A stretch of DNA of 13,944 bases from Treponema sp. GTDB lineage: Bacteria > Spirochaetota > Spirochaetia > Treponematales > Breznakiellaceae. The DNA lies in NCBI GenBank assembly GCA_031281925.1, contig JAITES010000067.1, positions 1 through 13,944 on the forward strand, given 5' to 3'. Made by a program: the position numbers and the translations under genes. Every line of letters begins with the position of its first letter. Within the stretch, counting starts at the first letter, position 1. The notes under the pieces were generated by a model. The model did no database searches. It worked only from the letters and a program-made list of their open reading frames with translations, and had not been told where the DNA came from. Positions 1 to 6,195 of the stretch are shown piece by piece.

Positions 1-173
1 GGGATGCATTCGCAGCGGGGGCACTGTACGGTTTTTACAACGGCTGGTCCCCGTTAAGAATTCTGAATATAGCCAATTGTTCCGCGGCGGCTAACCTTTC
101 CAGTGCCGATTCAATTTCCGGAGCCCGGAGTCTTGAGGAACTCCAGGGCCTGGGAGAAAAATACAAGGAGTAA
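1..173 (+). CDS. PfkB-family carbohydrate kinase, C-terminal fragment
   Basis: This is the last 56 or so codons of a gene that begins before the window; the frame runs from base 3 to the TAA at 171-173. The fragment opens with G-D-A-F-A-A-G, the end of the GAGD(A/S)F signature of ribokinase/PfkB kinases. In that family the Asp is the catalytic base that activates the sugar hydroxyl and the glycines form the anion hole. The following helix (N-I-A-N-C-S-A-A-A-N-L) is the usual alanine-rich C-terminal helix, and the tail ends E-K-Y-K-E. The substrate cannot be told from this fragment. The aldolase-like gene starts 3 bases after the stop and its Shine-Dalgarno sequence lies inside the last codons here. 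The two are therefore one operon, probably for catabolism of a phosphorylated sugar (for example a tagatose-, fructose- or inositol-type kinase/aldolase pair). The family call is firm; the substrate is unknown. Confidence 0.85.
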   Translation, partial: DAFAAGALYGFYNGWSPLRILNIANCSAAANLSSADSISGARSLEELQGLGEKYKE

Positions 174-176
174 ACC

Positions 177-1139
177 GTGGCATTTGTTACCGATAAAAAC
201 GAAGCAAAATCACTCATTGACCATGCCGTATCGCGGGGAGTCTGTACGGCCCTTTTTTGTACGGCCAGTTTCTGGAATACCGAAGCCATTCTCAGGGCGG
301 CGGATAATTTTGCCTGCAAATACCGCATCAGGAATATTCCGGTGGTGGTTGCCATGACCTCTAATTATTCCCACATGGCCCAGGCAAGAAGGGTTACCCA
401 TTCGGGAGACGACCGGACAGGTTTACGGGCAATCATGGAGTATTGCCGCATCCTCTCCGCAGACGCCCACGCGCCTTATACCAATGTTGCGGCCATGACC
501 CATCTGGATCACGCTGACCCGGCGCTTGATACCTGGGCATTGACCGAATGTACCGATCTTCTTTCCAGCGTCATGTTTGATGCCCAGGCCTACCCGTATG
601 AGGATAACCTCAGAATGACGAAAGACTATGTATCCCGTTACGGGGACAAGGTTTTGATAGAAGGCATTATCGAAGGATTGGCGGTGGGTGACGGACAGAA
701 GGCCCTGCAAAGTGATGCGTATATTGATAAGGCCATCCGTTTTGTTAAGGAGACGGGGGTAGATTTCCTGGTGGCAGACCTCGGGACTGAGCAGCAGGCT
801 TCCGGAACCGGAGCGGTGTACCTTAAGGATCGGGCTATAGGACTCACCAGGGCTCTGGGCAGGCCCATGCTGGTACTCCACGGTACATCCAGCTTAAAAG
901 ATGAAGATATAAAGAACTTTTCCGGCGATGGGGTTATCCGGGTTAATATGTGGACCAGGATCGTCCGGGAGGCGGGACAATATGCCGCGAAACGTCTGGT
1001 TGAACGGATAGAACAGATCCGCTCAGGTGATTTTGAAGCCTGTGAGGCCATGGCCTATACAAACGACAATATCGAAAAAGCCGCGGAGATAATGGAAGGA
1101 GTCTTGGGCAGTCTGGGATACGCAAAATTGGCGGATTAA
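177..1139 (+). CDS. Class II ketose-bisphosphate aldolase-like protein
   Basis: A 320-residue protein with a GTG start, preceded by AAGGAG at 165-170 with 6-base spacing. The length and motif order match class II (metal-dependent) fructose/tagatose-bisphosphate aldolases, cytoplasmic TIM-barrel enzymes that split a ketose bisphosphate into two triose phosphates. H-L-D-H at 109-112 matches the H-x-D-H block carrying the catalytic Asp (D111) and first zinc His (H112). S-V-M-F-D-A at 131-136 matches the SVMxDG strand. V-L-H-G at 233-236 supplies a second zinc His (H235), and R-V-N-M-W-T at 255-260 matches the KxNxxT phosphate-side block. Oddly, the third metal His, normally in G-T-x-H-G, is missing: residues 203-207 read G-T-E-Q-Q. 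The E-x-E-L-G block reads I-E-G-I-I-E-G (161-167). The protein may therefore be a divergent aldolase using a different metal site or substrate. Its partner upstream is a PfkB kinase. Fold membership is likely; the exact reaction is not known. Confidence 0.8.
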   Translation: MAFVTDKNEAKSLIDHAVSRGVCTALFCTASFWNTEAILRAADNFACKYRIRNIPVVVAMTSNYSHMAQARRVTHSGDDRTGLRAIMEYCRILSADAHAPYTNVAAMTHLDHADPALDTWALTECTDLLSSVMFDAQAYPYEDNLRMTKDYVSRYGDKVLIEGIIEGLAVGDGQKALQSDAYIDKAIRFVKETGVDFLVADLGTEQQASGTGAVYLKDRAIGLTRALGRPMLVLHGTSSLKDEDIKNFSGDGVIRVNMWTRIVREAGQYAAKRLVERIEQIRSGDFEACEAMAYTNDNIEKAAEIMEGVLGSLGYAKLAD

Positions 1140-1296
1140 AAATGGCTTTGGGGTTGCCTATTATGAATTTTTGGATACGGCCCCCTGATAGCTGTCCCGG
1201 CGGCGACTTGGTCTGGGTTTTAAGGTGACGCCGGAAAACACGGAGATACCAAGCCCCTTCTGCATTGCCCTTAGCCCTTACAGTCACGCACCTGCG

Positions 1297-1560
1297 CTAA
1301 TTGTTGATGGCGGCAATACGTTCCCGTACCATCTCGCTGATGATCTCCGCAGGTGTTTTATGGGTATCCATCGCTTTAATCATCAGATAATCCGCTGAAA
1401 AATCATCAATCGTTACCGTGCGGGCAGCGGCCTTGCGTTGTGAAAAGAAACCTGACCCATTGGGACCAACTTCGGGCGTGGTTTTTGTCCATTTTTCGTC
1501 CAGCCTATCATATTCTTCATCGGTCAAATCATGAAACTTCGTTTCAAGCTTATCTTTCAT
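1297..1560 (-). CDS. Small ribbon-helix-helix, antitoxin-like protein
   Basis: An 87-residue protein with an ATG start at 1560, preceded on the minus strand by an A-rich AGGAAAAG Shine-Dalgarno-like stretch. The N-terminal half is charged and polar (K/D/E-rich, with a G-P-N-G-S-G turn near 33-38). The C-terminal half looks like a ribbon-helix-helix fold: a short strand (A-R-T-V-T-I-D, 46-52), a first helix (S-A-D-Y-L-M-I-K-A-M), a turn at T-P, and a second helix (A-E-I-I-S-E-M-V-R-E-R-I-A-A). This is the order seen in CopG/BrnA-type DNA-binding antitoxins, which repress their own promoter and neutralise a toxin. No toxin partner is visible on either side: both flanks are under 175 bases before the next gene and hold no convincing ORF. 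It may be an orphan antitoxin, a solitary regulator, or an unrelated small protein. The gene looks real; the function is inference from pattern only. Confidence 0.6.
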   Translation of the reverse strand: MKDKLETKFHDLTDEEYDRLDEKWTKTTPEVGPNGSGFFSQRKAAARTVTIDDFSADYLMIKAMDTHKTPAEIISEMVRERIAAINN

Positions 1561-1600
1561 TTTTTCTTTTCCTGTCCAAGTAATTTAATAAAGGCAGAAC

Positions 1601-1623
1601 GGCATTTCATGGCGTGAAATACC
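1601..1623. promoter_or_regulatory. Inverted repeat upstream of the small RHH gene, candidate operator
   Basis: GGCATTTCA (1601-1609) and TGAAATACC (1615-1623) are inverted with one mismatch around a 5-base centre. The repeat lies about 40 bases upstream of the minus-strand ATG at 1560. RHH antitoxins commonly bind such repeats to autoregulate, so this is a candidate operator. It also lies 110 bases before the plus-strand hydrolase gene, so that gene could be the target instead. The repeat is seen directly; its role is inferred. Confidence 0.35.
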
Positions 1624-1732
1624 CGAATTCTATCATCAGCAATGACATTGTACAAGATCTCGGATTACGCTTTCCAATGCTGCGGAAAACAATTCAATTG
1701 AAAAAATACGGCAAATAGGCAAAAATAAATTC

Positions 1733-2854
1733 ATGGAGAACAGATTCCTCAAAGTTTTCAAAGTACATTTCTCCCTTCTTCTTGTTTTTTTCCTCTTCCC
1801 TGTCACCCCTGCGGCGGCCCAGGAAGATCCGTTTTCTTCGTTCTCCGATCCTTCCCGTATCTGGGGAAACGGCATCGAAAAGGTTATTGAGGAGGCGTTC
1901 AGGCTCTGTTTCAAAACCCGGATTCTGGGAGGCAAGGTGATGAACCTCCGCATGCCTTTTGCCCAAAACAACGAACGGGATAAGCTCAGCGATACGGGCT
2001 GGGTGTTTCTGGAAGGCGGCAAGGGGAGCCCGGAAACTCTCTGGCCTGCCATCGAAACAATTCTTGATTCGGCGGATTTCAAAACCTACATTGACGCTGT
2101 CTCCGACGGAAAAGAAAAGGTGCTGATCTTCGATATTCCAACCCAAACATGGACAAGCAGCAGGGAACTTTTTGAGCTTGCCAGGATAAAGGCCGGTGCC
2201 TACCGCGGGCTGCCCCACCGGCCCTATGTGTATGTACAGGGCAAGGGCATCGAAGAAACAGATGTGTATAACTACCTCTACTGCATAGGTCTGGCGGGCA
2301 TGGACTGTTCGGCTTTTGTCTGGCATACGCTGTCGTATATAGCGAAAAGCGGCGGGCTGGATCTGGGCCGCTCCTTAAGGGGGACGCTGGGAGTGCGCCC
2401 CGGAGACAGTCCTGCCCGTTATGCAGGAACCGGTTTCTTTGATTCCCGAAGCAGGGAAATAATTACGGTAAAAGACGAGATTCGGAACCTCAGGCCCGCG
2501 GACATCATACTCTTCCGGGGGCCGGATGGAGACGCGGCCCACTCCGCCATTATCCAGTCGGTGGATTTTAAGCGGGGCCTGCTCCGCTATCTGCAATGTA
2601 CCGATGAGGCTCCTCTGGCGGAACGGGGTGTTCATGAATCTTTTGTATACTTCGATCCCGCTTCCCCCGGAATGTCCCTGGCCGATTCTTCCCTCCGCTG
2701 GTCGCAGAAACGCTACCCGCCCTTCCCCGGAGAAAAGGCCTCCCCCTTCTCGGAAGACGGCGAACGCTACCGGGCTTTCCCTGAACACGGCGGCGGAAAA
2801 GTAGTACGCCTCCGCCCGCTACAGCCCATAATTGAAAAAATTAACAAACAGTGA
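1733..2854 (+). CDS. Secreted NlpC/P60-like cysteine hydrolase
   Basis: A 373-residue protein. Residues 1-30 form a signal peptide: basic N-region, hydrophobic core S-L-L-L-V-F-F-L-F, and A-A-A-Q before the likely cleavage. The mature protein should be periplasmic or surface-exposed. The C-terminal half has the NlpC/P60-type layout: G-M-D-C-S-A-F-V (189-196) with candidate nucleophile C192; R-P-A-D-I-I-L-F (254-261), the usual RPGDLvlF strand; and A-A-H-S-A-I-I (268-274) with candidate general base H270. Q288 (Y-L-Q-C) may be the third polar residue. Such enzymes cut peptide bonds in the peptidoglycan stem or cross-bridge. Residues 31-160 match no domain I recognise. The start is chosen because it gives a normal signal peptide, although no Shine-Dalgarno sequence precedes it and the frame stays open upstream. 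Its 3' end is duplicated just downstream and faces a convergent gene. Family call fairly confident; substrate unknown. Confidence 0.75.
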   Translation: MENRFLKVFKVHFSLLLVFFLFPVTPAAAQEDPFSSFSDPSRIWGNGIEKVIEEAFRLCFKTRILGGKVMNLRMPFAQNNERDKLSDTGWVFLEGGKGSPETLWPAIETILDSADFKTYIDAVSDGKEKVLIFDIPTQTWTSSRELFELARIKAGAYRGLPHRPYVYVQGKGIEETDVYNYLYCIGLAGMDCSAFVWHTLSYIAKSGGLDLGRSLRGTLGVRPGDSPARYAGTGFFDSRSREIITVKDEIRNLRPADIILFRGPDGDAAHSAIIQSVDFKRGLLRYLQCTDEAPLAERGVHESFVYFDPASPGMSLADSSLRWSQKRYPPFPGEKASPFSEDGERYRAFPEHGGGKVVRLRPLQPIIEKINKQ

Positions 2855-2913
2855 AGAATGTCAGGCTGTAGCACTACAGCCCATAATCGAAAAAATTAAC
2901 AAACAGTGAAGGA
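2819..2913. repeat. Direct repeat of the hydrolase 3' end (two copies, 55-bp offset)
   Basis: The 40 bases at 2819-2858 recur at 2874-2913 with two differences (one near the middle, one next to the end). The copy covers the last codons of the hydrolase gene, L-Q-P-I-I-E-K-I-N-K-Q plus stop, so the intergenic gap carries a second, untranslated copy of the C-terminus and TGA. The internal difference, ATT versus ATC, would be synonymous. The 55-bp offset is not a multiple of three. It looks like a recent local duplication. Confidence 0.9.
2864..2881. repeat. Short hairpin at the repeat junction between convergent genes
   Basis: GGCTGTAG (2864-2871) and CTACAGCC (2874-2881) form a perfect 8-bp inverted repeat with a 2-base centre. 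The same GGCTGTAG(C) arm can also pair with GCTACAGCC at 2818-2826 in the first repeat copy, so two mutually exclusive hairpins are possible. No T-tract follows on either strand, so it is not a standard intrinsic terminator, though it sits where transcripts from 1733-2854 (+) and 2917-5352 (-) meet. Confidence 0.55.
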
Positions 2914-2916
2914 TCT

Positions 2917-5352
2917 TCAATCTTCGTTGTGCAGGCGAAGTTCGTAGAAAGCTTCCCTGCCTTCGCCGTCTTTGCCGCCGAGGGTTTGCAGTTTCCGTAC
3001 CGAAAGGTTGACCTTTTCCCGGATCGATTCGCTTATCAGGATGCGGGCATTAAAACGGGAACAGAGGCCGGAAAGGATGCGGGCACGGACAACCGGGCGG
3101 CCATAGGCACTGTAGAGCGAAAGTTCGGACCATGCAAAGAGGCAGTCTCCGCAGTCAAGGCCAAAATGCCACAAGGCGGTATTAGTGTTCCGGACAGAAT
3201 TATTGTCCTGAGTAGAATTACTGTTGGCATTATTCTTGCCGGCAGTGTTCTTGCCGTTAGTAATACTGCTATCGGCCTTTTCAAGTTCTCTGATGAAGTT
3301 TATCGCCGCTTCCACCGGATTAAACGGCGCCGTTGCGGCATGCCCGGTTTCCCTCCGGGCGAGACGTTCCGGGGGAGAGCCAAAACAGAGGAGTACCGTA
3401 TCTCCCTCACAGCCAAGGAAGATCCCCCCGGCCTTTTTGACAAATCCTGCTGTAGTCTCGTGAAAAGCCCGGACAGCCTCGGCCCCCTCAAAGGGCTCTC
3501 CCCGGTCGATCCTCAGCGGAAGCGAAGGATCCTTTACCGCGATAATCGCCGAATAGGCCTTGATCCGTTCCCGGAGCTGGGGCCTCCCGATCCGCAGCAG
3601 CTGCCTGAGCGGAGCCTTGCCGATATGGCGGCTGTAGGCCAGACGGAGACGCCGTGAACCGCTTCTAAAGATGAGGGCCTTGATAAAAAACGCAAAAATA
3701 CTGCCGCCCAGCAGTGATACTGTGGAAATAAGGGGATCTATCCAGTATGCCGAATAGATAAAGAAAACCGAAAAAACGGAAAAAGAAAGGCCGCTGAGGA
3801 AGAATCCCAAAAAAAGTGTCCGGAAAGGCCCGGCAGCTGCTATGCAGAAGAGACACGCCGCCAGGGCGAGGGAAGGCCAGAGCCATGTATCCCGCGTGAG
3901 GGCGCCTTCAATAAAACGTCCTGTAATAAGGGTGTTGGCAAGGATGGCGCTGGCGTTCGGTTCATCGTCCGATGCCGGGCCCATGATGCAGAAGGAGCCT
4001 GCCAGCGCCGTTTCAAGATTTCCCCGCTGTTTCCGCAGTTCCGCTGCCTTCTCCCGGATAACAGCAAAACTGCGGATAAGCTCATCCCTGAGGCCCTGAA
4101 GCCGGGACACGCCTTCCTCTCCAAGCTCCAAAAGAGCGATGAGTTCCTCATAACCGGTGACAAGTTCCGCCTCGGCAGGGCCTTCAAGAAAATCCTCAAG
4201 GCCTTCAAGATATGCCTTTTTTGCGGCAAGCCAGTTCTCCCTGAGATCCGTCCCCGAATCCGACAGCATCTCTGCCTTCAGGGATTCGGCATACTCAGCC
4301 AGGTAAAAGGGAGACAGTTCAGGATCGGTTCCGGAATAGATACCCGCCGCCTCCGCCTCCCTGAGCAGTCTCTGCAGTTCCCTTTCCGTCTCTTCGTATT
4401 CCGAAAACACAGAAAGAGAAAGATGCCGGAACGCCCCGGTATCTGCGGCAACAGGTTTTTCCACGAGAATGGCGCCGTCCGCATCCAGGGGGATGGCAAG
4501 ATTCCTGCTTTCCCGGATGGAAGCTTCGGTACCGTCTTCCCCGGCGGAAAGGGAAGCCGCCCTCACAAGGTAAAGGTTTCCATCAATACGTTCTATGCCG
4601 GTTTCCGGGTACCGGCTCTTGAGTGCCGCATAGACTATATGCTCAATCCCTGCCGAAGGCTCCGTATCGGGAGCGATCAATACCGGAGCTATACGGCGGA
4701 GCACGCCATCCCTGTCGGGCGGGACTCTGGAATACCAGGGCGTATCGTAGCCTCCCCCGGCCCGAAGCAGATGGAGATCCCCTGCCTGCCTGACGTTCCC
4801 AAAAAGGGCGGAAGCCTGTTCAAAGCGGGCATAGCCTTCGCCTTCCTCGCGCAGAAGGGCGGAACTCAGACGTTCCTTCCCCCGTTCCGCAAGTTCTATG
4901 AGTTCAGCAACATAGCGGCCCAGATCCTGAGGAGGCACGGAACCAATGCGGATTGCCTCGAATAGAGTCCTTATGTTCCGTCCCAGAAGATTGTACTCTT
5001 CGTCAAAACGGGCGCGTATCTCTCCGGCGCTCTCCGGCCGTCCGGAAAAATTCCCGCCCAAAATACCCGGCGAAGGAACGGCAACCTGAATGATCAGCGA
5101 GGATGCGCCAAATTCCGTCAGGATGAGGAGAACGCCGGCGGCCCTGTCCGCCTCCAGAATCTCGGCGGTATCAATAAGTACAATCTCGCGGGCCGCAGGG
5201 GGCGGTTGGCGGAACTGCAGCAGCCAGTCGTAGTGCGGCCCCAGTCTGGGGCCTGAGAGTATATGAACAGAGAGAACCATGAGGGCCGCCCCGACAAAGA
5301 GGCTTGCAAAAAAAACGAGAATCCGGGCCTTTTTTGAAAAATACGGGGACAT
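2917..5352 (-). CDS. CHASE2-like membrane sensor with degenerate nucleotide-cyclase domain
   Basis: An 811-residue protein. A membrane helix (about 12-33) leads into a large extracytoplasmic region (about 40-488). That region begins like CHASE2: Y-D-W-L-L-Q-F-R at 41-48, then the strand E-I-V-L-I-D (56-61), and F-G-A-S-S-L-I-I-Q-V (81-90). It contains a long Glu-rich helical stretch (about 315-450). Three membrane helices follow (about 489-563), then a cytoplasmic class III adenylate/guanylate cyclase-like domain (about 567-810): A-G-G-I-F-L-G-C-E-G-D (641-651), then Y-S-A-Y-G-R-P-V-V-R-A-R-I-L (747-760). The first metal-Asp strand reads A-I-I-A-V-K-D-P-S (602-610), with Lys where the Asp is expected. 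The GDxVNxAARL block has lost its Asp, Asn and properly placed Arg, so catalysis is doubtful. An Asn/Ser/Thr-rich insert occupies about 693-727. ATG at 5352 is chosen because earlier in-frame starts would run through the divergent lipoprotein gene; AGG lies 5 bases upstream. Confidence 0.8.
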   Translation of the reverse strand: MSPYFSKKARILVFFASLFVGAALMVLSVHILSGPRLGPHYDWLLQFRQPPPAAREIVLIDTAEILEADRAAGVLLILTEFGASSLIIQVAVPSPGILGGNFSGRPESAGEIRARFDEEYNLLGRNIRTLFEAIRIGSVPPQDLGRYVAELIELAERGKERLSSALLREEGEGYARFEQASALFGNVRQAGDLHLLRAGGGYDTPWYSRVPPDRDGVLRRIAPVLIAPDTEPSAGIEHIVYAALKSRYPETGIERIDGNLYLVRAASLSAGEDGTEASIRESRNLAIPLDADGAILVEKPVAADTGAFRHLSLSVFSEYEETERELQRLLREAEAAGIYSGTDPELSPFYLAEYAESLKAEMLSDSGTDLRENWLAAKKAYLEGLEDFLEGPAEAELVTGYEELIALLELGEEGVSRLQGLRDELIRSFAVIREKAAELRKQRGNLETALAGSFCIMGPASDDEPNASAILANTLITGRFIEGALTRDTWLWPSLALAACLFCIAAAGPFRTLFLGFFLSGLSFSVFSVFFIYSAYWIDPLISTVSLLGGSIFAFFIKALIFRSGSRRLRLAYSRHIGKAPLRQLLRIGRPQLRERIKAYSAIIAVKDPSLPLRIDRGEPFEGAEAVRAFHETTAGFVKKAGGIFLGCEGDTVLLCFGSPPERLARRETGHAATAPFNPVEAAINFIRELEKADSSITNGKNTAGKNNANSNSTQDNNSVRNTNTALWHFGLDCGDCLFAWSELSLYSAYGRPVVRARILSGLCSRFNARILISESIREKVNLSVRKLQTLGGKDGEGREAFYELRLHNED

Positions 5353-5439
5353 TACCTGTATTTTCGGCTTTCCGGGCCTTGCCCTAAAACGACAGCCGTC
5401 GATTCCGAATTTAGAATTGAGACAAATGATGCTTACCGT

Positions 5440-5469
5440 TTGCAAAAAAACATTTCTTGCCGATATACT
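5440..5469 (+). promoter_or_regulatory. Possible sigma70-type promoter for the lipoprotein gene
   Basis: TTGCAA (5440-5445) and TATACT (5464-5469) are separated by 18 bases in the divergent intergenic region. Transcription would begin near the Shine-Dalgarno AAGGAG at 5476-5481, leaving a very short leader. The -10 box is good and the -35 box moderate. This is a sequence match only. Confidence 0.35.
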
Positions 5470-5487
5470 TATTACAAGGAGTATTTT

Positions 5488-6069
5488 GTGAAACAGTCCT
5501 TCACTTGCGTATCCATAATCTTTGCTCTGGTACTGGCCTTTTTTGGCTGCGCCAAGCCGCCTACAGAGGAGATGAATCAGGCTATCGCCGCGGTAACCGC
5601 GGCGGAAAACGATGCCGATGCACTTAACTATGCGGCAAGTTCCCTGGTACGCGCCCGGGAAACGCTCACCCGGATGCAGGAAGCCGCCGATTCCAAACGC
5701 TACGATGAAGCCAAAACCCTGGCTTCCGAGGCTGTCGCGGCCGCGCAAAAGGCCATCGCCGACGGAAAAATCGGGGCGGAACGGGCCAAAACCGAAGCGG
5801 AAAACCTCATTGAGGAGGTAAAGGCCGCGGCCCTGGAGACCGAAGAGTCCCTCAGAAACGCCAAAACGGTAAAAAACATCAAACTGGACTTTACAGCCCT
5901 TGACAGGGATTTTGCCGGCGCCCGCCGCACTCTGGATCAGGCCGAAATTTCCCTGGCCGCCAGCAATTACCAGGATGCCTCAGAGAAAGGCCGAAACGCC
6001 AGGGCCGCCTTAAGCGATATTACCAACCGGATCGCAGGAGCGGCCACCGCCGTTTCCCGTAAAAAATAG
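5488..6069 (+). CDS. Alanine-rich lipoprotein, DUF4398-like
   Basis: A 193-residue protein starting at GTG 5488. AAGGAG at 5476-5481, 6 bases upstream, decides this start; the frame is open earlier but gives a non-signal N-terminus. Residues 1-21 are a lipoprotein signal with hydrophobic core V-S-I-I-F-A-L-V-L-A-F-F and G20-C21 as the likely lipidation site (relaxed spirochaete lipobox). The mature protein is almost entirely A/E/K-rich helix: A-A-V-T-A-A-E-N-D-A, then repeats such as A-R-E-T-L-T-R-M-Q-E-A and A-S-E-A-V-A-A-A-Q-K-A. This resembles DUF4398 envelope proteins, whose function is not established. It is likely an extended helical bundle or coiled coil anchored to the inner or outer membrane on the periplasmic side. 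It is divergent from the CHASE2-like sensor and convergent with the LysM/lipoprotein pair, which shares the same helical style. Lipoprotein call strong; family name moderate. Confidence 0.8.
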   Translation: MKQSFTCVSIIFALVLAFFGCAKPPTEEMNQAIAAVTAAENDADALNYAASSLVRARETLTRMQEAADSKRYDEAKTLASEAVAAAQKAIADGKIGAERAKTEAENLIEEVKAAALETEESLRNAKTVKNIKLDFTALDRDFAGARRTLDQAEISLAASNYQDASEKGRNARAALSDITNRIAGAATAVSRKK

Positions 6070-6087
6070 GTGGGGATGAATTTAATC

Positions 6088-6124
6088 GGGCCTGGTCCAC
6101 AACCTCGGGTTGTGGACCAGGCCC
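6088..6124. terminator. Perfect 17-bp-stem palindrome between convergent genes
   Basis: The left arm GGGCCTGGTCCACAACC (6088-6104) and right arm (6108-6124) are exact inverse complements around a TCG loop. The palindrome begins 18 bases after the stop of the upstream lipoprotein gene and lies 72 bases from the stop of the convergent LysM gene. The stem is very stable and could stop transcription from both sides, but neither flank has a T-tract (TCCTGTCACT on one side, ATTTAATC on the other). It may instead be a REP-like dispersed element or a processing/stability hairpin. The structure is certain; the terminator label is inference. Confidence 0.6.
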
Positions 6125-6142
6125 TCCTGTCACTCACTAAAT

Positions 6143-6177
6143 CAACAAGCTCGCCCTAAAAGGACGAGGCATGTTGT
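6143..6177. repeat. Second, imperfect hairpin next to the palindrome
   Basis: CAACAAGCTCGCCC and GGACGAGGCATGTTG pair imperfectly around TAAAA (one unpaired base, two mismatches). Read on the minus strand it follows the LysM gene's stop by about 18 bases and is followed by GATTTAG, not a real T-tract. It may be the LysM transcript's 3' hairpin, or part of one composite repeat with the 6088-6124 palindrome. Confidence 0.4.
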
Positions 6178-6195
6178 TCTCATACAGTATTAAAC

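Noticed and set aside
1140..1296. Gap after the aldolase gene with short complementary segments (CTTGGT/ACCAAG, CCGGCG/CGCCGG)
   Set aside because: The segments do not nest into one convincing stem, no T-tract follows, and no ORF with a ribosome site is seen.
1648..1707. Short plus-strand frame encoding Y-K-I-S-D-Y-A-F-Q-C-C, reminiscent of a BspA-type leucine-rich repeat
   Set aside because: Only 19 codons with no repeats before or after; a chance resemblance.
1694..2326. Minus-strand open frames antisense to the hydrolase gene
   Set aside because: They overlap a gene with a signal peptide and catalytic motifs, and have none of their own.
5440..5487. Upstream ATG for the lipoprotein gene
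   Set aside because: It has no ribosome site and adds 16 residues before a good lipoprotein signal; GTG 5488 has AAGGAG at the right distance.
5353..5748. N-terminal extension of the CHASE2-like gene (132 extra codons)
   Set aside because: It would run antisense through the divergent lipoprotein gene and place a non-membrane segment before a clear N-terminal membrane helix; ATG 5352 is the better start.
6143..6177. Integron attC site (considered because Treponema can carry integrons)
   Set aside because: The required RYYYAAC and GTTRRRY core boxes are not present at the ends of the hairpin, and no cassette-like array or integrase is seen.
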